Source: Mariniphaga sp041687215 (lineage in GTDB: Bacteria > Bacteroidota > Bacteroidia > Bacteroidales > Prolixibacteraceae). From it: a DNA stretch of 64,000 bases. The stretch covers positions 139,832-203,831 of the forward strand of contig NZ_JAWLCI010000003.1 in NCBI RefSeq assembly GCF_041687215.1, written 5' to 3'. Below the pieces are notes generated by a model. That model had not been told where the DNA came from and did not search any database. It worked only from the letters and a program-made list of their open reading frames with translations. The position numbers were made by a program, and so were the translations under genes. Numbering within the stretch: position 1 is the first letter of the stretch; each line of letters starts with the position of its first letter. Positions 16,501-24,593 of this stretch are shown one piece after another.

Positions 16501-17958
16501 ATGATAAAAAGAATTTTTGTGCTGATGTTTGCCGCGATCTTAATTGCCGGCTTTTGGGGGTGTGAAAAAGATGATCCGATTCCCGGCCCGGGTGATCCAA
16601 ACGGTCAGAATCCTGATGATGACGACGACGATGATGATGGACCGGTTATCAATCCTGACAGTGTTCCGTCTTTTCCCGGCGCTCAAGGGGGTGGAATGTT
16701 CACTAAAGGCGGACGTGGAGGCGATGTTTATGTGGTAACTTCGCTCGAAGATAATACTACTGAAGGAACACTCCGCTGGGCAATTGACAAGGAAGGGCCG
16801 CGCACCATTGTTTTCGCCGTTACCGGGACAATTTACCTCAATTCAGAATTAAGAATAAATAACGACGACATTACCATTGCCGGACAATCGGCTCCGGGCG
16901 GTGGAATTACTTTGGCAAATTATTCTGTTCGGATTGCAGCCGATAATGTTATCATCCGGTTTTTGCGTTTCCGGATGGGCGACGTAAAAGCGTATGAAGG
17001 CGATGCCATTTGGGGACGCCGGCAAAAAAACATCATACTCGACCATTGCAGCATGAGCTGGTGTACCGATGAATGTGCATCATTCTACGATAATGAAAAT
17101 TTTACCATGCAGTGGTGTGTGATTGCCGAAAGTCTCAACGAATCGGTTCACGGAAAAGGGGAACACGGTTACGGTGGATTGTGGGGCGGTTACAATGCAA
17201 CATTTCATCACAACCTGCTGGCTCACCATAAAAGCCGGAACCCGCGTTTTTACGGTATTCGCGATGGTGTTGAGCGTGAAATGGCAGAAATGGGCAACAA
17301 CGTAATTTACAACTGGGGAAGCAATTCTTCTTATGGCGGTGAAGGCGGTCAGTATAACATTGTAAACAACTATTACAAAGCCGGCCCGGCAACAAAAAGT
17401 AACAAAGACCGCATTTTTGAAGCGTATTACGAAGGCTCTTACGGAAAATTCTTTTTGGACGGAAATTTTGTTTTTGGGTTTGAAGATGTGACCAGCGACA
17501 ACTGGCTTGGATTCGATTTAAAAAGCGGAGGCAATCTGGAACCTTTAAAAGCTACTTCGCGTTTCGATATAACCCAGGTGGAATACACTTCGCCTGAAGA
17601 TGCTTTTGCGGATGTACTGGAACATGCAGGAGCCAGTTTATGGCGCGATGCAGTGGATACGCGTATTTTGGAGGAAGTTTCAACAGGAACCGCTACCTAC
17701 GGCGGAAGTTACGGCGAAAGTCTGGGTATTATCGACACGCAGGCGGCTGTTGCTGGCTGGCCCGAACTGGAATCGGGAACTGCACCGGCAGATTCTGACA
17801 ACGACGGTATGCCCAATGCATGGGAAACCGAAAAAGGATTAAATCCGAATGATGCATCAGACGCTGTTAAACATACATTGGATCAGGCTTACACCAATCT
17901 TGAAGTTTATCTGAACAGTCTGGTCAGCAGTAAAATTGATTTTGGAAAAGAAGAATAA
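16501..17958 (+). CDS. Pectate lyase lipoprotein, PL1 family (PL1_2-like)
   Basis: This 485-aa lipoprotein is predicted to cleave polygalacturonate by beta-elimination at the cell surface. I chose the ATG at 16501, which gives a clean signal peptide with lipobox GFWGC and the surface-export-like EKDD. The in-frame ATG at 16426 would overlap the upstream terminator. Eight consecutive Asp (residues 39-46) form a flexible acidic linker. FPGAQGGGMFTKGGRGGDVY opens the PL1_2 beta-helix, and NIILDHCSMSWCTDE, HHNLLAHHKSRNPRFYG and YNIVNNYYKAGP are conserved core segments, with Arg-x-Pro in RNPRFYG. The tail SDNDGMPNAWE is a calcium-binding-like loop common in these enzymes. A paralogue follows directly. 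Confidence 0.88.
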   Translation: MIKRIFVLMFAAILIAGFWGCEKDDPIPGPGDPNGQNPDDDDDDDDGPVINPDSVPSFPGAQGGGMFTKGGRGGDVYVVTSLEDNTTEGTLRWAIDKEGPRTIVFAVTGTIYLNSELRINNDDITIAGQSAPGGGITLANYSVRIAADNVIIRFLRFRMGDVKAYEGDAIWGRRQKNIILDHCSMSWCTDECASFYDNENFTMQWCVIAESLNESVHGKGEHGYGGLWGGYNATFHHNLLAHHKSRNPRFYGIRDGVEREMAEMGNNVIYNWGSNSSYGGEGGQYNIVNNYYKAGPATKSNKDRIFEAYYEGSYGKFFLDGNFVFGFEDVTSDNWLGFDLKSGGNLEPLKATSRFDITQVEYTSPEDAFADVLEHAGASLWRDAVDTRILEEVSTGTATYGGSYGESLGIIDTQAAVAGWPELESGTAPADSDNDGMPNAWETEKGLNPNDASDAVKHTLDQAYTNLEVYLNSLVSSKIDFGKEE

Positions 17959-17970
17959 CCAATTCACTTT

Positions 17971-19425
17971 ATGAAGAGCATATTTCAGGTTATATTATTG
18001 ATGTTTTTCTCAGAACCGGCATTTGCACAGGTGCCGGCGTTCCCTGGTGCCGAAGATATAATCAGCGGATCGGAATCCGCTGCACCCGGTGCATGTGCAC
18101 AGGTACCGGCGTTTCCGGGTGCCGAAGGAGGTGGAATGTATGCCACCGGGGGCAGGGGAGGTCAGGTAATTTTTGTGGATAACCTGAATGACAAAGGTGA
18201 TGGAAGTTTGCGTAAAGCCATTGAAGCTGAGGGCCCCAGGATTATTGTGTTTCGCGTTTCGGGGAATATCGAACTGAATAAAATGCTCCACATAAAAAAC
18301 TGCGACCTCACCATTGCCGGCCAAACTGCTCCCGGCGACGGGATTTGTTTAAAAAACTACGGAATTCGAATCGACGCTGACAATATAATCATCAGGTATT
18401 TGCGCATCAGACCAGGCGACACGGCACAGGAAGAAAATGATGCCATTTATTCCATCGGAAATAAGAATATTATTATCGATCACTGTAGCGCAAGTTGGGC
18501 CAACGACGAGGTTGCGTCATTTTACGACAACGAAAATTTCACCTTGCAATGGTGCATAATCAGCGAGAGTTTATACAAATCGGACCACCACAAAGGGGAA
18601 CACGGTTACGGAGGAATCTGGGGTGGATGGAATGCGTCGTTTCATCACAATCTGATAAGCGACCACACCAGCCGCAATCCAAGACTTTGCGGTTCCCGGT
18701 ATTCCGGCAGGCCTGATCTTGAAAAGGCGGATATACGAAACAACGTCATTTACAACTGGGGGTTCAATACCATTTATGGTGGCGAAGAAGGCCATTACAA
18801 CATTGTAAACAACTATTTTAAGCCGGGGCCTGCAACACAAAAAAGCAAACAAAACCGCATTCTGGATTTAACACAGAAGTTTTTCAACAAAAACATCAAT
18901 CCCGATACATTGGGAGCCGGTTGGTTTTACATTGACGGAAATGCGATGGAAGATAACGTGGAGGTTACTTCAGATAACTGGAAATACGGCGTTGAGGGAA
19001 ATGATGTGGACGAAGCTGCCAAAGTCAAATCGAAATTATTGACTCCGGTTGAATGTACCCCGGTGAAAACAACGGATGCAACTGTTGCTTTTAAACAAGT
19101 GCTGCAAAATGCAGGCGCCAGCCAAAAACGCGATGCCGTGGATTTGCGAATTGTGGACGAAGTGAAAACAGGAAATGAACAATTCGGAAAATCCTACGAG
19201 GGAGGTTCCAATGGAATCATCGACTCGCAAAGGGATGTGGGAGGCTGGCCAAAACTGAAATCCAAAAAATATCCGAAAGATTCGGATAACGATGGAATGC
19301 CCGACAAATGGGAGAAGAAAAACAAGCTTAATTCAAATGACCCGTCTGATAATGTAAAAATATCAGTCGATAAAAATTATACGAATATTGAAGTTTACAT
19401 TCATGAATTGACAACACTTCTTTAA
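17971..19425 (+). CDS. Pectate lyase, PL1 family (PL1_2-like), with a duplicated N-terminus
   Basis: This 484-aa enzyme is a close paralogue of the preceding lyase: FPGAEGGGMYATGGRGGQVI, NIIIDHCSASWANDE, HHNLISDHTSRNPRLCG and SDNDGMPDKWE line up in order. It differs in having a non-lipoprotein signal peptide ending in FAQ, so it should be periplasmic or released. The segment AQVPAFPGAE occurs twice, at the mature N-terminus and 24 residues later, separated by a 14-residue insert encoded by hairpin-forming DNA (18055-18096). The frame is preserved, so the protein is probably made with a short extra N-terminal tail. Spacing of 12 bp from the first lyase indicates co-transcription. Confidence 0.87.
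   Translation: MKSIFQVILLMFFSEPAFAQVPAFPGAEDIISGSESAAPGACAQVPAFPGAEGGGMYATGGRGGQVIFVDNLNDKGDGSLRKAIEAEGPRIIVFRVSGNIELNKMLHIKNCDLTIAGQTAPGDGICLKNYGIRIDADNIIIRYLRIRPGDTAQEENDAIYSIGNKNIIIDHCSASWANDEVASFYDNENFTLQWCIISESLYKSDHHKGEHGYGGIWGGWNASFHHNLISDHTSRNPRLCGSRYSGRPDLEKADIRNNVIYNWGFNTIYGGEEGHYNIVNNYFKPGPATQKSKQNRILDLTQKFFNKNINPDTLGAGWFYIDGNAMEDNVEVTSDNWKYGVEGNDVDEAAKVKSKLLTPVECTPVKTTDATVAFKQVLQNAGASQKRDAVDLRIVDEVKTGNEQFGKSYEGGSNGIIDSQRDVGGWPKLKSKKYPKDSDNDGMPDKWEKKNKLNSNDPSDNVKISVDKNYTNIEVYIHELTTLL
18025..18126 (+). repeat. 72-bp in-frame duplication with hairpins within a lyase gene
   Basis: Two 30-bp copies, 18025-18054 and 18097-18126, differ at only three positions and encode the same AQVPAFPGAE. 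The 42 bp between them hold an AGCGGAT/ATCCGCT hairpin (18064-18070 with 18075-18081) and a second inverted repeat TGCACC/GGTGCA (18081-18086 with 18088-18093). This looks like insertion of a small palindromic repeat with target duplication. Confidence 0.7.
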
Positions 19426-19469
19426 TTTTTTGCTTTCAATGAGTTAGTTAACCTATAATAGAATAAAAA

Positions 19470-21161
19470 ATGATAGTGAAAACCATAGCAGCAATACTTC
19501 TGACTTTTTCTTTGGCACTGAACGGGTGTGCGCAGGCAGATAATCAACATCGGGCATCAAAAATTATTCATTTTGAAGAAATTGAGTTTGACATGCCTTC
19601 CATTCACGAGCCGGTTATTCCAAATTATGAGGTGAGTATTGAAGATTTTGGAGCAGTAAGCGGAGGCCAGGTTTTGAACAGTAAAGCTTTTGCCGACGCC
19701 ATTGAGGCGGTTTCCCAAAAGGGTGGGGGAAGAGTTGTTATTCCGGCAGGAATTTGGTTAACGGGACCAATTATTTTGAAAAGTAATCTGGAACTGTTTA
19801 CCGAACCCGGCGCTGTGGTTATTTTTTCTGAGAATAAAGATCTCTATCCGGTTGTTGAAACCAGTTTTGAAGGACTGGATACCTGGCGCTGCATTTCGCC
19901 CATTTACGGCAAAAATGTGGAGAATATCGCGTTTACGGGTCACGGTGTTTGGGATGGTTCTGGAGATGCATGGAGGTTTGTAAAGCGCAGCAAACTTACT
20001 GCAAACCAGTGGAAAGAGCTGGTGGCATCGGGTGGTGTGGTTAACGAAAAAGAAAATGAATGGTACCCTTCTGAACAATTCAAAACAGCCCAGGAATCTG
20101 CCAATATGAATGTTCCTACCGGATTAACAACCAAAGAAGAATATGAGGCTATTCGCGATTTTTTGCGCCCGGTGATGGTAAGCATTCAAAACAGCAAAAG
20201 GGTGTTGTTTGATGGTCCGACTTTTCAGAATTCACCAGCCTGGTGCATTCATCCGCTTATGGTGGAAGATTTGGTTGTCAGGAATTTAACCGTTCGAAAT
20301 CCCTGGTATTCGCAAAACGGTGACGGAATAGATATTGAATCGTGTAAAAATGTGCTGGTAGAAAACTGCAACTTCGATGTGGGCGACGATGCCATCTGCA
20401 TAAAATCAGGCAAAGATGAAGACGGTCGGCGACGTGGTGTGCCAAGTGAAAATTTGGTCATTCGCAGCAACATTGTTTACCACGGGCATGGCGGAGTTAC
20501 CGTTGGCAGCGAAATGTCGGGTGGTGTGCGCAACATGCACGTTTCAAACTGCACGTTTATGGGAACCGATGTGGGCCTCCGTTTTAAAAGCAACCGCGGT
20601 CGGGGCGGCGTGGTTGAAGGCATTTATATTTCAGATGTCCGGATGACAGATATTCCGACCAATGCCATTTCATTTAATTTGTATTACGGGGGAATGTCGG
20701 TTTCGGAAATGCTTGCCTCGGGAAAATCTGATGCCATTGCGAAACCCGAACCGGTTACCGAAGAAACACCCCAGTTCAAAGATATTTCCATGAAAAACAT
20801 TGTGGTAAAGGGAGCTCAGCAGGCTGTGGTTTTACAGGGATTACCCGAAATGAACCTGGAAAATGTGACCATGACTGATATGCTTTTGGAAGCCGACAAC
20901 GGATTTTCGATTGTGGATGCAGATAATGTTAAAATTGAAGGTGTTGAACTCATTACCAAAAATAAAACGGCTGTTGAATTTTACAATTCCAAAAACGTGG
21001 AAATCAGAGGACTCAAATATCCGTTTAAGGAGGAAAAATCTATTATCATCAATGGTGACAGCAGCCGAAACATTAAATTGCTGCCATTTGATGGTGAAAA
21101 TTTACAGCCTTTTACCACTTTAGGAAATGAAGTTCCCCGTGATGCTGTTCAGTTTGAATAG
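19470..21161 (+). CDS. Polygalacturonase, GH28 family, lipoprotein
   Basis: This 563-aa enzyme hydrolyses alpha-1,4-galacturonosyl bonds of pectin. All GH28 catalytic motifs are visible: NGDG with Asp285, GDD with Asp306 and Asp307, GHG with His340, and RFK with Arg371 and Lys373. The parallel beta-helix pattern runs through NVLVENCNFDVGDDAICIKS and later turns. The signal peptide ends in lipobox LNGC, so the protein is membrane-anchored. The N-terminal YEVSIEDFGAVSGG is the usual start of the GH28 fold. Exo- versus endo-action cannot be read from the sequence. It lies 44 bp after the second lyase and is followed immediately by a third lyase. Confidence 0.93.
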   Translation: MIVKTIAAILLTFSLALNGCAQADNQHRASKIIHFEEIEFDMPSIHEPVIPNYEVSIEDFGAVSGGQVLNSKAFADAIEAVSQKGGGRVVIPAGIWLTGPIILKSNLELFTEPGAVVIFSENKDLYPVVETSFEGLDTWRCISPIYGKNVENIAFTGHGVWDGSGDAWRFVKRSKLTANQWKELVASGGVVNEKENEWYPSEQFKTAQESANMNVPTGLTTKEEYEAIRDFLRPVMVSIQNSKRVLFDGPTFQNSPAWCIHPLMVEDLVVRNLTVRNPWYSQNGDGIDIESCKNVLVENCNFDVGDDAICIKSGKDEDGRRRGVPSENLVIRSNIVYHGHGGVTVGSEMSGGVRNMHVSNCTFMGTDVGLRFKSNRGRGGVVEGIYISDVRMTDIPTNAISFNLYYGGMSVSEMLASGKSDAIAKPEPVTEETPQFKDISMKNIVVKGAQQAVVLQGLPEMNLENVTMTDMLLEADNGFSIVDADNVKIEGVELITKNKTAVEFYNSKNVEIRGLKYPFKEEKSIIINGDSSRNIKLLPFDGENLQPFTTLGNEVPRDAVQFE

Positions 21162-21166
21162 TGGGT

Positions 21167-22537
21167 ATGAATCGAATAAAAATTCTCAGATTCCTGATTG
21201 CTTTCGGGCTGATGTTTTATCCGGCTTTAAGCAATGGGCAGACTGGTTCCAGTCAGCAACCCGGACTTATCAACAATAGTCAGGTTTCAGAACCCGATTT
21301 CTCCATGATTGGGTATGCAACTGTGGCGCGCGATGGTGTTGAAACAACCACCGGAGGAAAAAACGGGGAAGTAATTGTGATTGAAACACTTGAACAGCTC
21401 ATTGCCTGGGGTGCAAAACGGGAGGATAATTACAATGCTGAAACGGTTATTATTAAAGGAAAAATTGAAGCCAATCCTTCCGTATTAATTACCATCAAGC
21501 GGGGAAAAGATATTTCAATTCTGGGCGACTCGGAATCGAACGGAGGATTTGCAGAACTGAAAAATATCTCTCTGAATATCCGCGATTATTCCAACGTAAT
21601 TGTAAGAAATTTGAAGATTCACGAAGTTTTTTATCCGAATGACTGCCTGACTATCGATCATTGCCATCACGTGTGGATTGATCACTGCGAGTTTCACAGC
21701 AAAATCGGTCCGGGAATTGGTGTGGATACCTACGACGGATTGCTCGATATAAAAAAAGGTTCGCATAATGTTACAGTATCCTGGTGCTATTTTCACGACC
21801 ACATGAAAACGATTCTTATCGGGCACAGCGACAATAACGGCGAGCAGGATAAAAACCTTCAAGTTACTTTTCACCACAACTGGTTTTCAAATACCGACGG
21901 CAGAAATCCGAGTTTACGCTTCGGATTGGTTCACTATTTCAACAATTACCTGGAAAATATTTCAGATTATGGATTTGCAGTTCGAAATGGCGCTCACGCA
22001 AAAATTGAAAACTGCCATTTCGAAAGCGTAAATACCCCCATTGCTACCGACAAATTTAAGGGGCATGGATATGCTTGTGTTTCGGGATGTATTTATACAG
22101 GTTCATGCACCGAAGCCGACAATCAGGTTTCTGACCCGGTGGATTGCGAATTCTGGGACAACCAGATTCCATACAGCTACCAATTGGAAGATGTGCAAAC
22201 AGTTAAATCGTCGGTTCAGGAATATGCCGGTGTGGGAAAAGTAAAACTGACGACCTCGGGAAAGCAATTTATTCAGAATAACGATTTTGAAGTTGAAAAT
22301 TATACTTTTTCTGAGGCGGAAGGTGCCATCAGAATTTGTATAAATGGCTCAAAAAATCAGGAGATTCAAATTTCCGTGTATTCGATTACCGGTGAAAAAA
22401 TATATTCTGGAAAAGCTGAAGTTATTCAGGGGAATCAACAAATCAAAATTCCGCTGCAAAAAAATTTGAAAGGTATTTGCATCCTTGCCATTACTTCACC
22501 CTCAAAAAAGGAAACATTTAAGTTATTTGGGAATTAA
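21167..22537 (+). CDS. Pectate lyase, PL1 family, with T9SS sorting domain
   Basis: This 456-aa secreted lyase has an N-terminal signal peptide (FGLMFYPALSNGQ) and a PL1 beta-helix. CLTIDHCHHVWIDHCEF, DGLLDIKKGSHNVTVSWCYF (Ca-binding Asp region) and GRNPSLRFGLVHYFNN follow in order, and Arg251 is the predicted catalytic base. It belongs to a different PL1 branch from the two PL1_2-like neighbours. The last ~70 residues (IQISVYSITGEKIYSGKA onwards) form a type A T9SS sorting domain, so it is exported across the outer membrane. I prefer ATG 21167; a GTG at 21161 in the same frame overlaps the GH28 stop codon by one base. It closes the + strand locus. Confidence 0.9.
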   Translation: MNRIKILRFLIAFGLMFYPALSNGQTGSSQQPGLINNSQVSEPDFSMIGYATVARDGVETTTGGKNGEVIVIETLEQLIAWGAKREDNYNAETVIIKGKIEANPSVLITIKRGKDISILGDSESNGGFAELKNISLNIRDYSNVIVRNLKIHEVFYPNDCLTIDHCHHVWIDHCEFHSKIGPGIGVDTYDGLLDIKKGSHNVTVSWCYFHDHMKTILIGHSDNNGEQDKNLQVTFHHNWFSNTDGRNPSLRFGLVHYFNNYLENISDYGFAVRNGAHAKIENCHFESVNTPIATDKFKGHGYACVSGCIYTGSCTEADNQVSDPVDCEFWDNQIPYSYQLEDVQTVKSSVQEYAGVGKVKLTTSGKQFIQNNDFEVENYTFSEAEGAIRICINGSKNQEIQISVYSITGEKIYSGKAEVIQGNQQIKIPLQKNLKGICILAITSPSKKETFKLFGN

Positions 22538-22585
22538 ATGCTGAGGTATCCTACAACCCGCTGAAAGCAATTTTTTTGCGAAAAA

Positions 22586-22616
22586 AAAAGACCGTCAGGA
22601 TACCAGACGGTCTTTT
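22586..22616. terminator. Bidirectional terminator between converging operons
   Basis: AAAAGACCGTC (22586-22596) pairs with GACGGTCTTTT (22606-22616), an 11-bp stem with A and T runs on both flanks. It can terminate both the pectin locus (+ strand) and the repeat-protein gene (- strand). Confidence 0.85.
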
Positions 22617-22638
22617 CTGTTATTTCAAATTTTATCGT

Positions 22639-24339
22639 TTATTTTACAATTAATTTCTGAGTAAAATCATTGGTAAACTGTGACTTAATTAGATACATAC
22701 CGGGCTGTAAATCAGAAACGTTAATGAAATCGTTCTGTGATTCAATCAACCTTGATTTAACTATGCTACCTGCCAGATTGTAAACTGCAACCTGTGTTGG
22801 TTCGTTCACTTTAACAAAAACCCTGTCGGTTGCCGGGTTCGGATAAACACGAACTACTTGTTTTTTCTGTATTTCAGGACTCGCAAAGGTGGTTAAAGGC
22901 TCAGCTTTCAGGTAATAAATATTAACACCGCTGCTCGAAGAATACAGAAAAATGGTACCTGCCCCGCCGGTATAAGAATAAACACCTTTTGAAATTTCAG
23001 GTCCGAGAGCCGGGAAGGTTGCAAATATGGAATCCTTATGATCTACAGCAAGTTGCAGTTCACGATCTTCACCACTGCTGGATGACATACCCATTACCGT
23101 AATTTCAGTGTTTCCTTCAACCTCGAAAGAAACCACACGACCAAGTGGAAGTCCGTTTTCATCAAAATCTCCAACTCCGCCCAGTTTTAACCGATGAGTA
23201 AATTCCATGCCATCAAGCGATTTGTTATTGGCATCAATAGTTACCGTTTTTTCGGAATGTGCCCAAATGGTCAGTCCGTTTACAACTGTCTTTTCCGTGA
23301 GGGTTCCCAGAGCATTAAAGTCTTCGGCGCTAATGTTCCAATCACTGCCGGTAGTTTCTTCGATGGCTTCTTCAACTTTCAGATAATACACATTTACGCC
23401 GCTGCCTGGTGAATACAGATAGATTGTTTCCGGTCCGCCTGAATAATTATATTCTCCCTTTGAAATTTCAGGGCCGAGAGCCGGGAAAGTTGCAAAAATG
23501 GAATCTTTATGGCCAATCGCCAGATTTAATTCTCTGTCTTCGCCACTGCTTGATGACATCCCCATTACAGTGATTTTTGAATCGCCTGAAACGTTGAAAG
23601 ACAAAACACGTCCGAGAGGTTGCCCGTTTTCATCGAAATCTCCTGCTCCGCCAAGTTTCAACCGATGGGTAAATTCCATACCATCAAGCGATTTATTATT
23701 GGCATCGATAGTTACCGTTTTTTCGGAATGTGCCCAAATGGTAAGCCCGTTAACAGTAGTTGTTTCATTAACTGTACCCAGTGCATTAAAGTCTTCGCTG
23801 CTAATGTTCCAATCTCTTGTAGTTTGTTCAGGTTCTGCCTTCAAATAATACACGTTTACACCGCTGCCTGGTGAATACAGATAGATTGTTTCCGGTCCGC
23901 CTGAATAATTATATTCTCCCTTTGAAATTTCAGGGCCGAGAGCCGGAAAAGTTGCAAAAATGGAGTCTTTATGGCCAATTGCCAGATTTAATTCTCTGTC
24001 TTCGCCACTGCTTGATGACATCCCCATTACAGTGATTTTTGAATCGCCAGAAACGTCGAAAGACAAAACACGTCCGAGAGGTTGCCCGTTTTCATCGAAA
24101 TCTCCTACTCCGCCAAGTTTCAACCGATGGGTAAATTCCATACCATCAAGCGATTTATTATTGGCATCGATAGTTACCGTTTTTTCGGAATGTGCCCAAA
24201 TGGTCAGTCCGTTAACAACGGTTGTTTCACTAAGTGTACCCAGCTCGTTAAATTCAGCATTGCTGATATTCCATTCCTGGGCATTAACAAAAACAGAACA
24301 GAGGGTTGCAAATAAAATAAATGTAAATAATCGTCTCAT
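22639..24339 (-). CDS. T9SS-secreted protein with three tandem copies of an unnamed beta module
   Basis: This 566-aa protein has a signal peptide (ending FVNAQ), three tandem ~155-aa modules (residues about 22-480) and a type A T9SS sorting domain (VYPNPATDRVFVKVNEP onwards). Each module carries NGLTIWAHSEKTVTIDANNK, LDGMEFTHRLKLGG, then a GRVLSF strand, a MSSSSGEDREL turn and a closing YLYSPGSGVNVYYLK. Alternating polar and hydrophobic strands suggest an all-beta, carbohydrate-binding-like fold; no catalytic residues stand out. The same module occurs in the neighbouring protein at 24594-26444. Related modules appear in secreted pectinolytic proteins as far as I recall, so a glycan-binding or adhesive role is an inference. 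The exact family is not recognised. Confidence 0.75.
   Translation of the reverse strand: MRRLFTFILFATLCSVFVNAQEWNISNAEFNELGTLSETTVVNGLTIWAHSEKTVTIDANNKSLDGMEFTHRLKLGGVGDFDENGQPLGRVLSFDVSGDSKITVMGMSSSSGEDRELNLAIGHKDSIFATFPALGPEISKGEYNYSGGPETIYLYSPGSGVNVYYLKAEPEQTTRDWNISSEDFNALGTVNETTTVNGLTIWAHSEKTVTIDANNKSLDGMEFTHRLKLGGAGDFDENGQPLGRVLSFNVSGDSKITVMGMSSSSGEDRELNLAIGHKDSIFATFPALGPEISKGEYNYSGGPETIYLYSPGSGVNVYYLKVEEAIEETTGSDWNISAEDFNALGTLTEKTVVNGLTIWAHSEKTVTIDANNKSLDGMEFTHRLKLGGVGDFDENGLPLGRVVSFEVEGNTEITVMGMSSSSGEDRELQLAVDHKDSIFATFPALGPEISKGVYSYTGGAGTIFLYSSSSGVNIYYLKAEPLTTFASPEIQKKQVVRVYPNPATDRVFVKVNEPTQVAVYNLAGSIVKSRLIESQNDFINVSDLQPGMYLIKSQFTNDFTQKLIVK
22903..24273 (-). repeat. Three ~465-bp tandem coding repeats
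   Basis: The conserved block ending in CGATG recurs at 24125, 23663 and 23192, giving in-frame periods of 462 and 471 bp (154 and 157 codons). Copies 1 and 2 (24273 to about 23350) are nearly identical at the DNA level, including synonymous sites, which points to a recent duplication. Copy 3 is more diverged. Confidence 0.85.
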
Positions 24340-24539
24340 AGGTAATATTTTTAAAATGAATAATTATTTGCAATCTACTCATAATCAGAATAAATTAAAT
24401 TATTCATCTTCCCAGATAAAGAGTGGATAATTCTCAATGGGGGCAATAAATATCAGATTACGGGATTATTGTCCCAAACTACCTTATTAAAACTGAATTT
24501 CGATTAAAAATCAAATATTTCATTTTTAAAATGGTCAAA

Positions 24540-24570
24540 AAAAAGACCGACTGAATCAGTCGGTCTTTTT
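24540..24570 (-). terminator. Terminator after the DUF4623-like T9SS gene
   Basis: A nearly perfect 15-bp stem, AAAAAGACCGACTGA against TCAGTCGGTCTTTTT, sits 24 bp beyond the stop of the gene at 24594-26444. It isolates that gene from the repeat-protein gene downstream and is symmetric enough to work in either direction. Confidence 0.85.
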
Positions 24571-24593
24571 CAAAGTATCATTTTTTCAAATGT

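Noticed and set aside
24356..24407. 10-bp inverted repeat ATGAATAATT/AATTATTCAT upstream of the repeat-protein gene
   Set aside because: Very AT-rich with a 32-bp loop; expected by chance in such sequence.
23498..24430. Two similar open frames on the + strand (116 and 156 codons) opposite the tandem-repeat protein
   Set aside because: They are antisense shadows of the repeated coding units; their mutual similarity follows from the repeats, and the - strand frame has signal peptide, modules and sorting domain.
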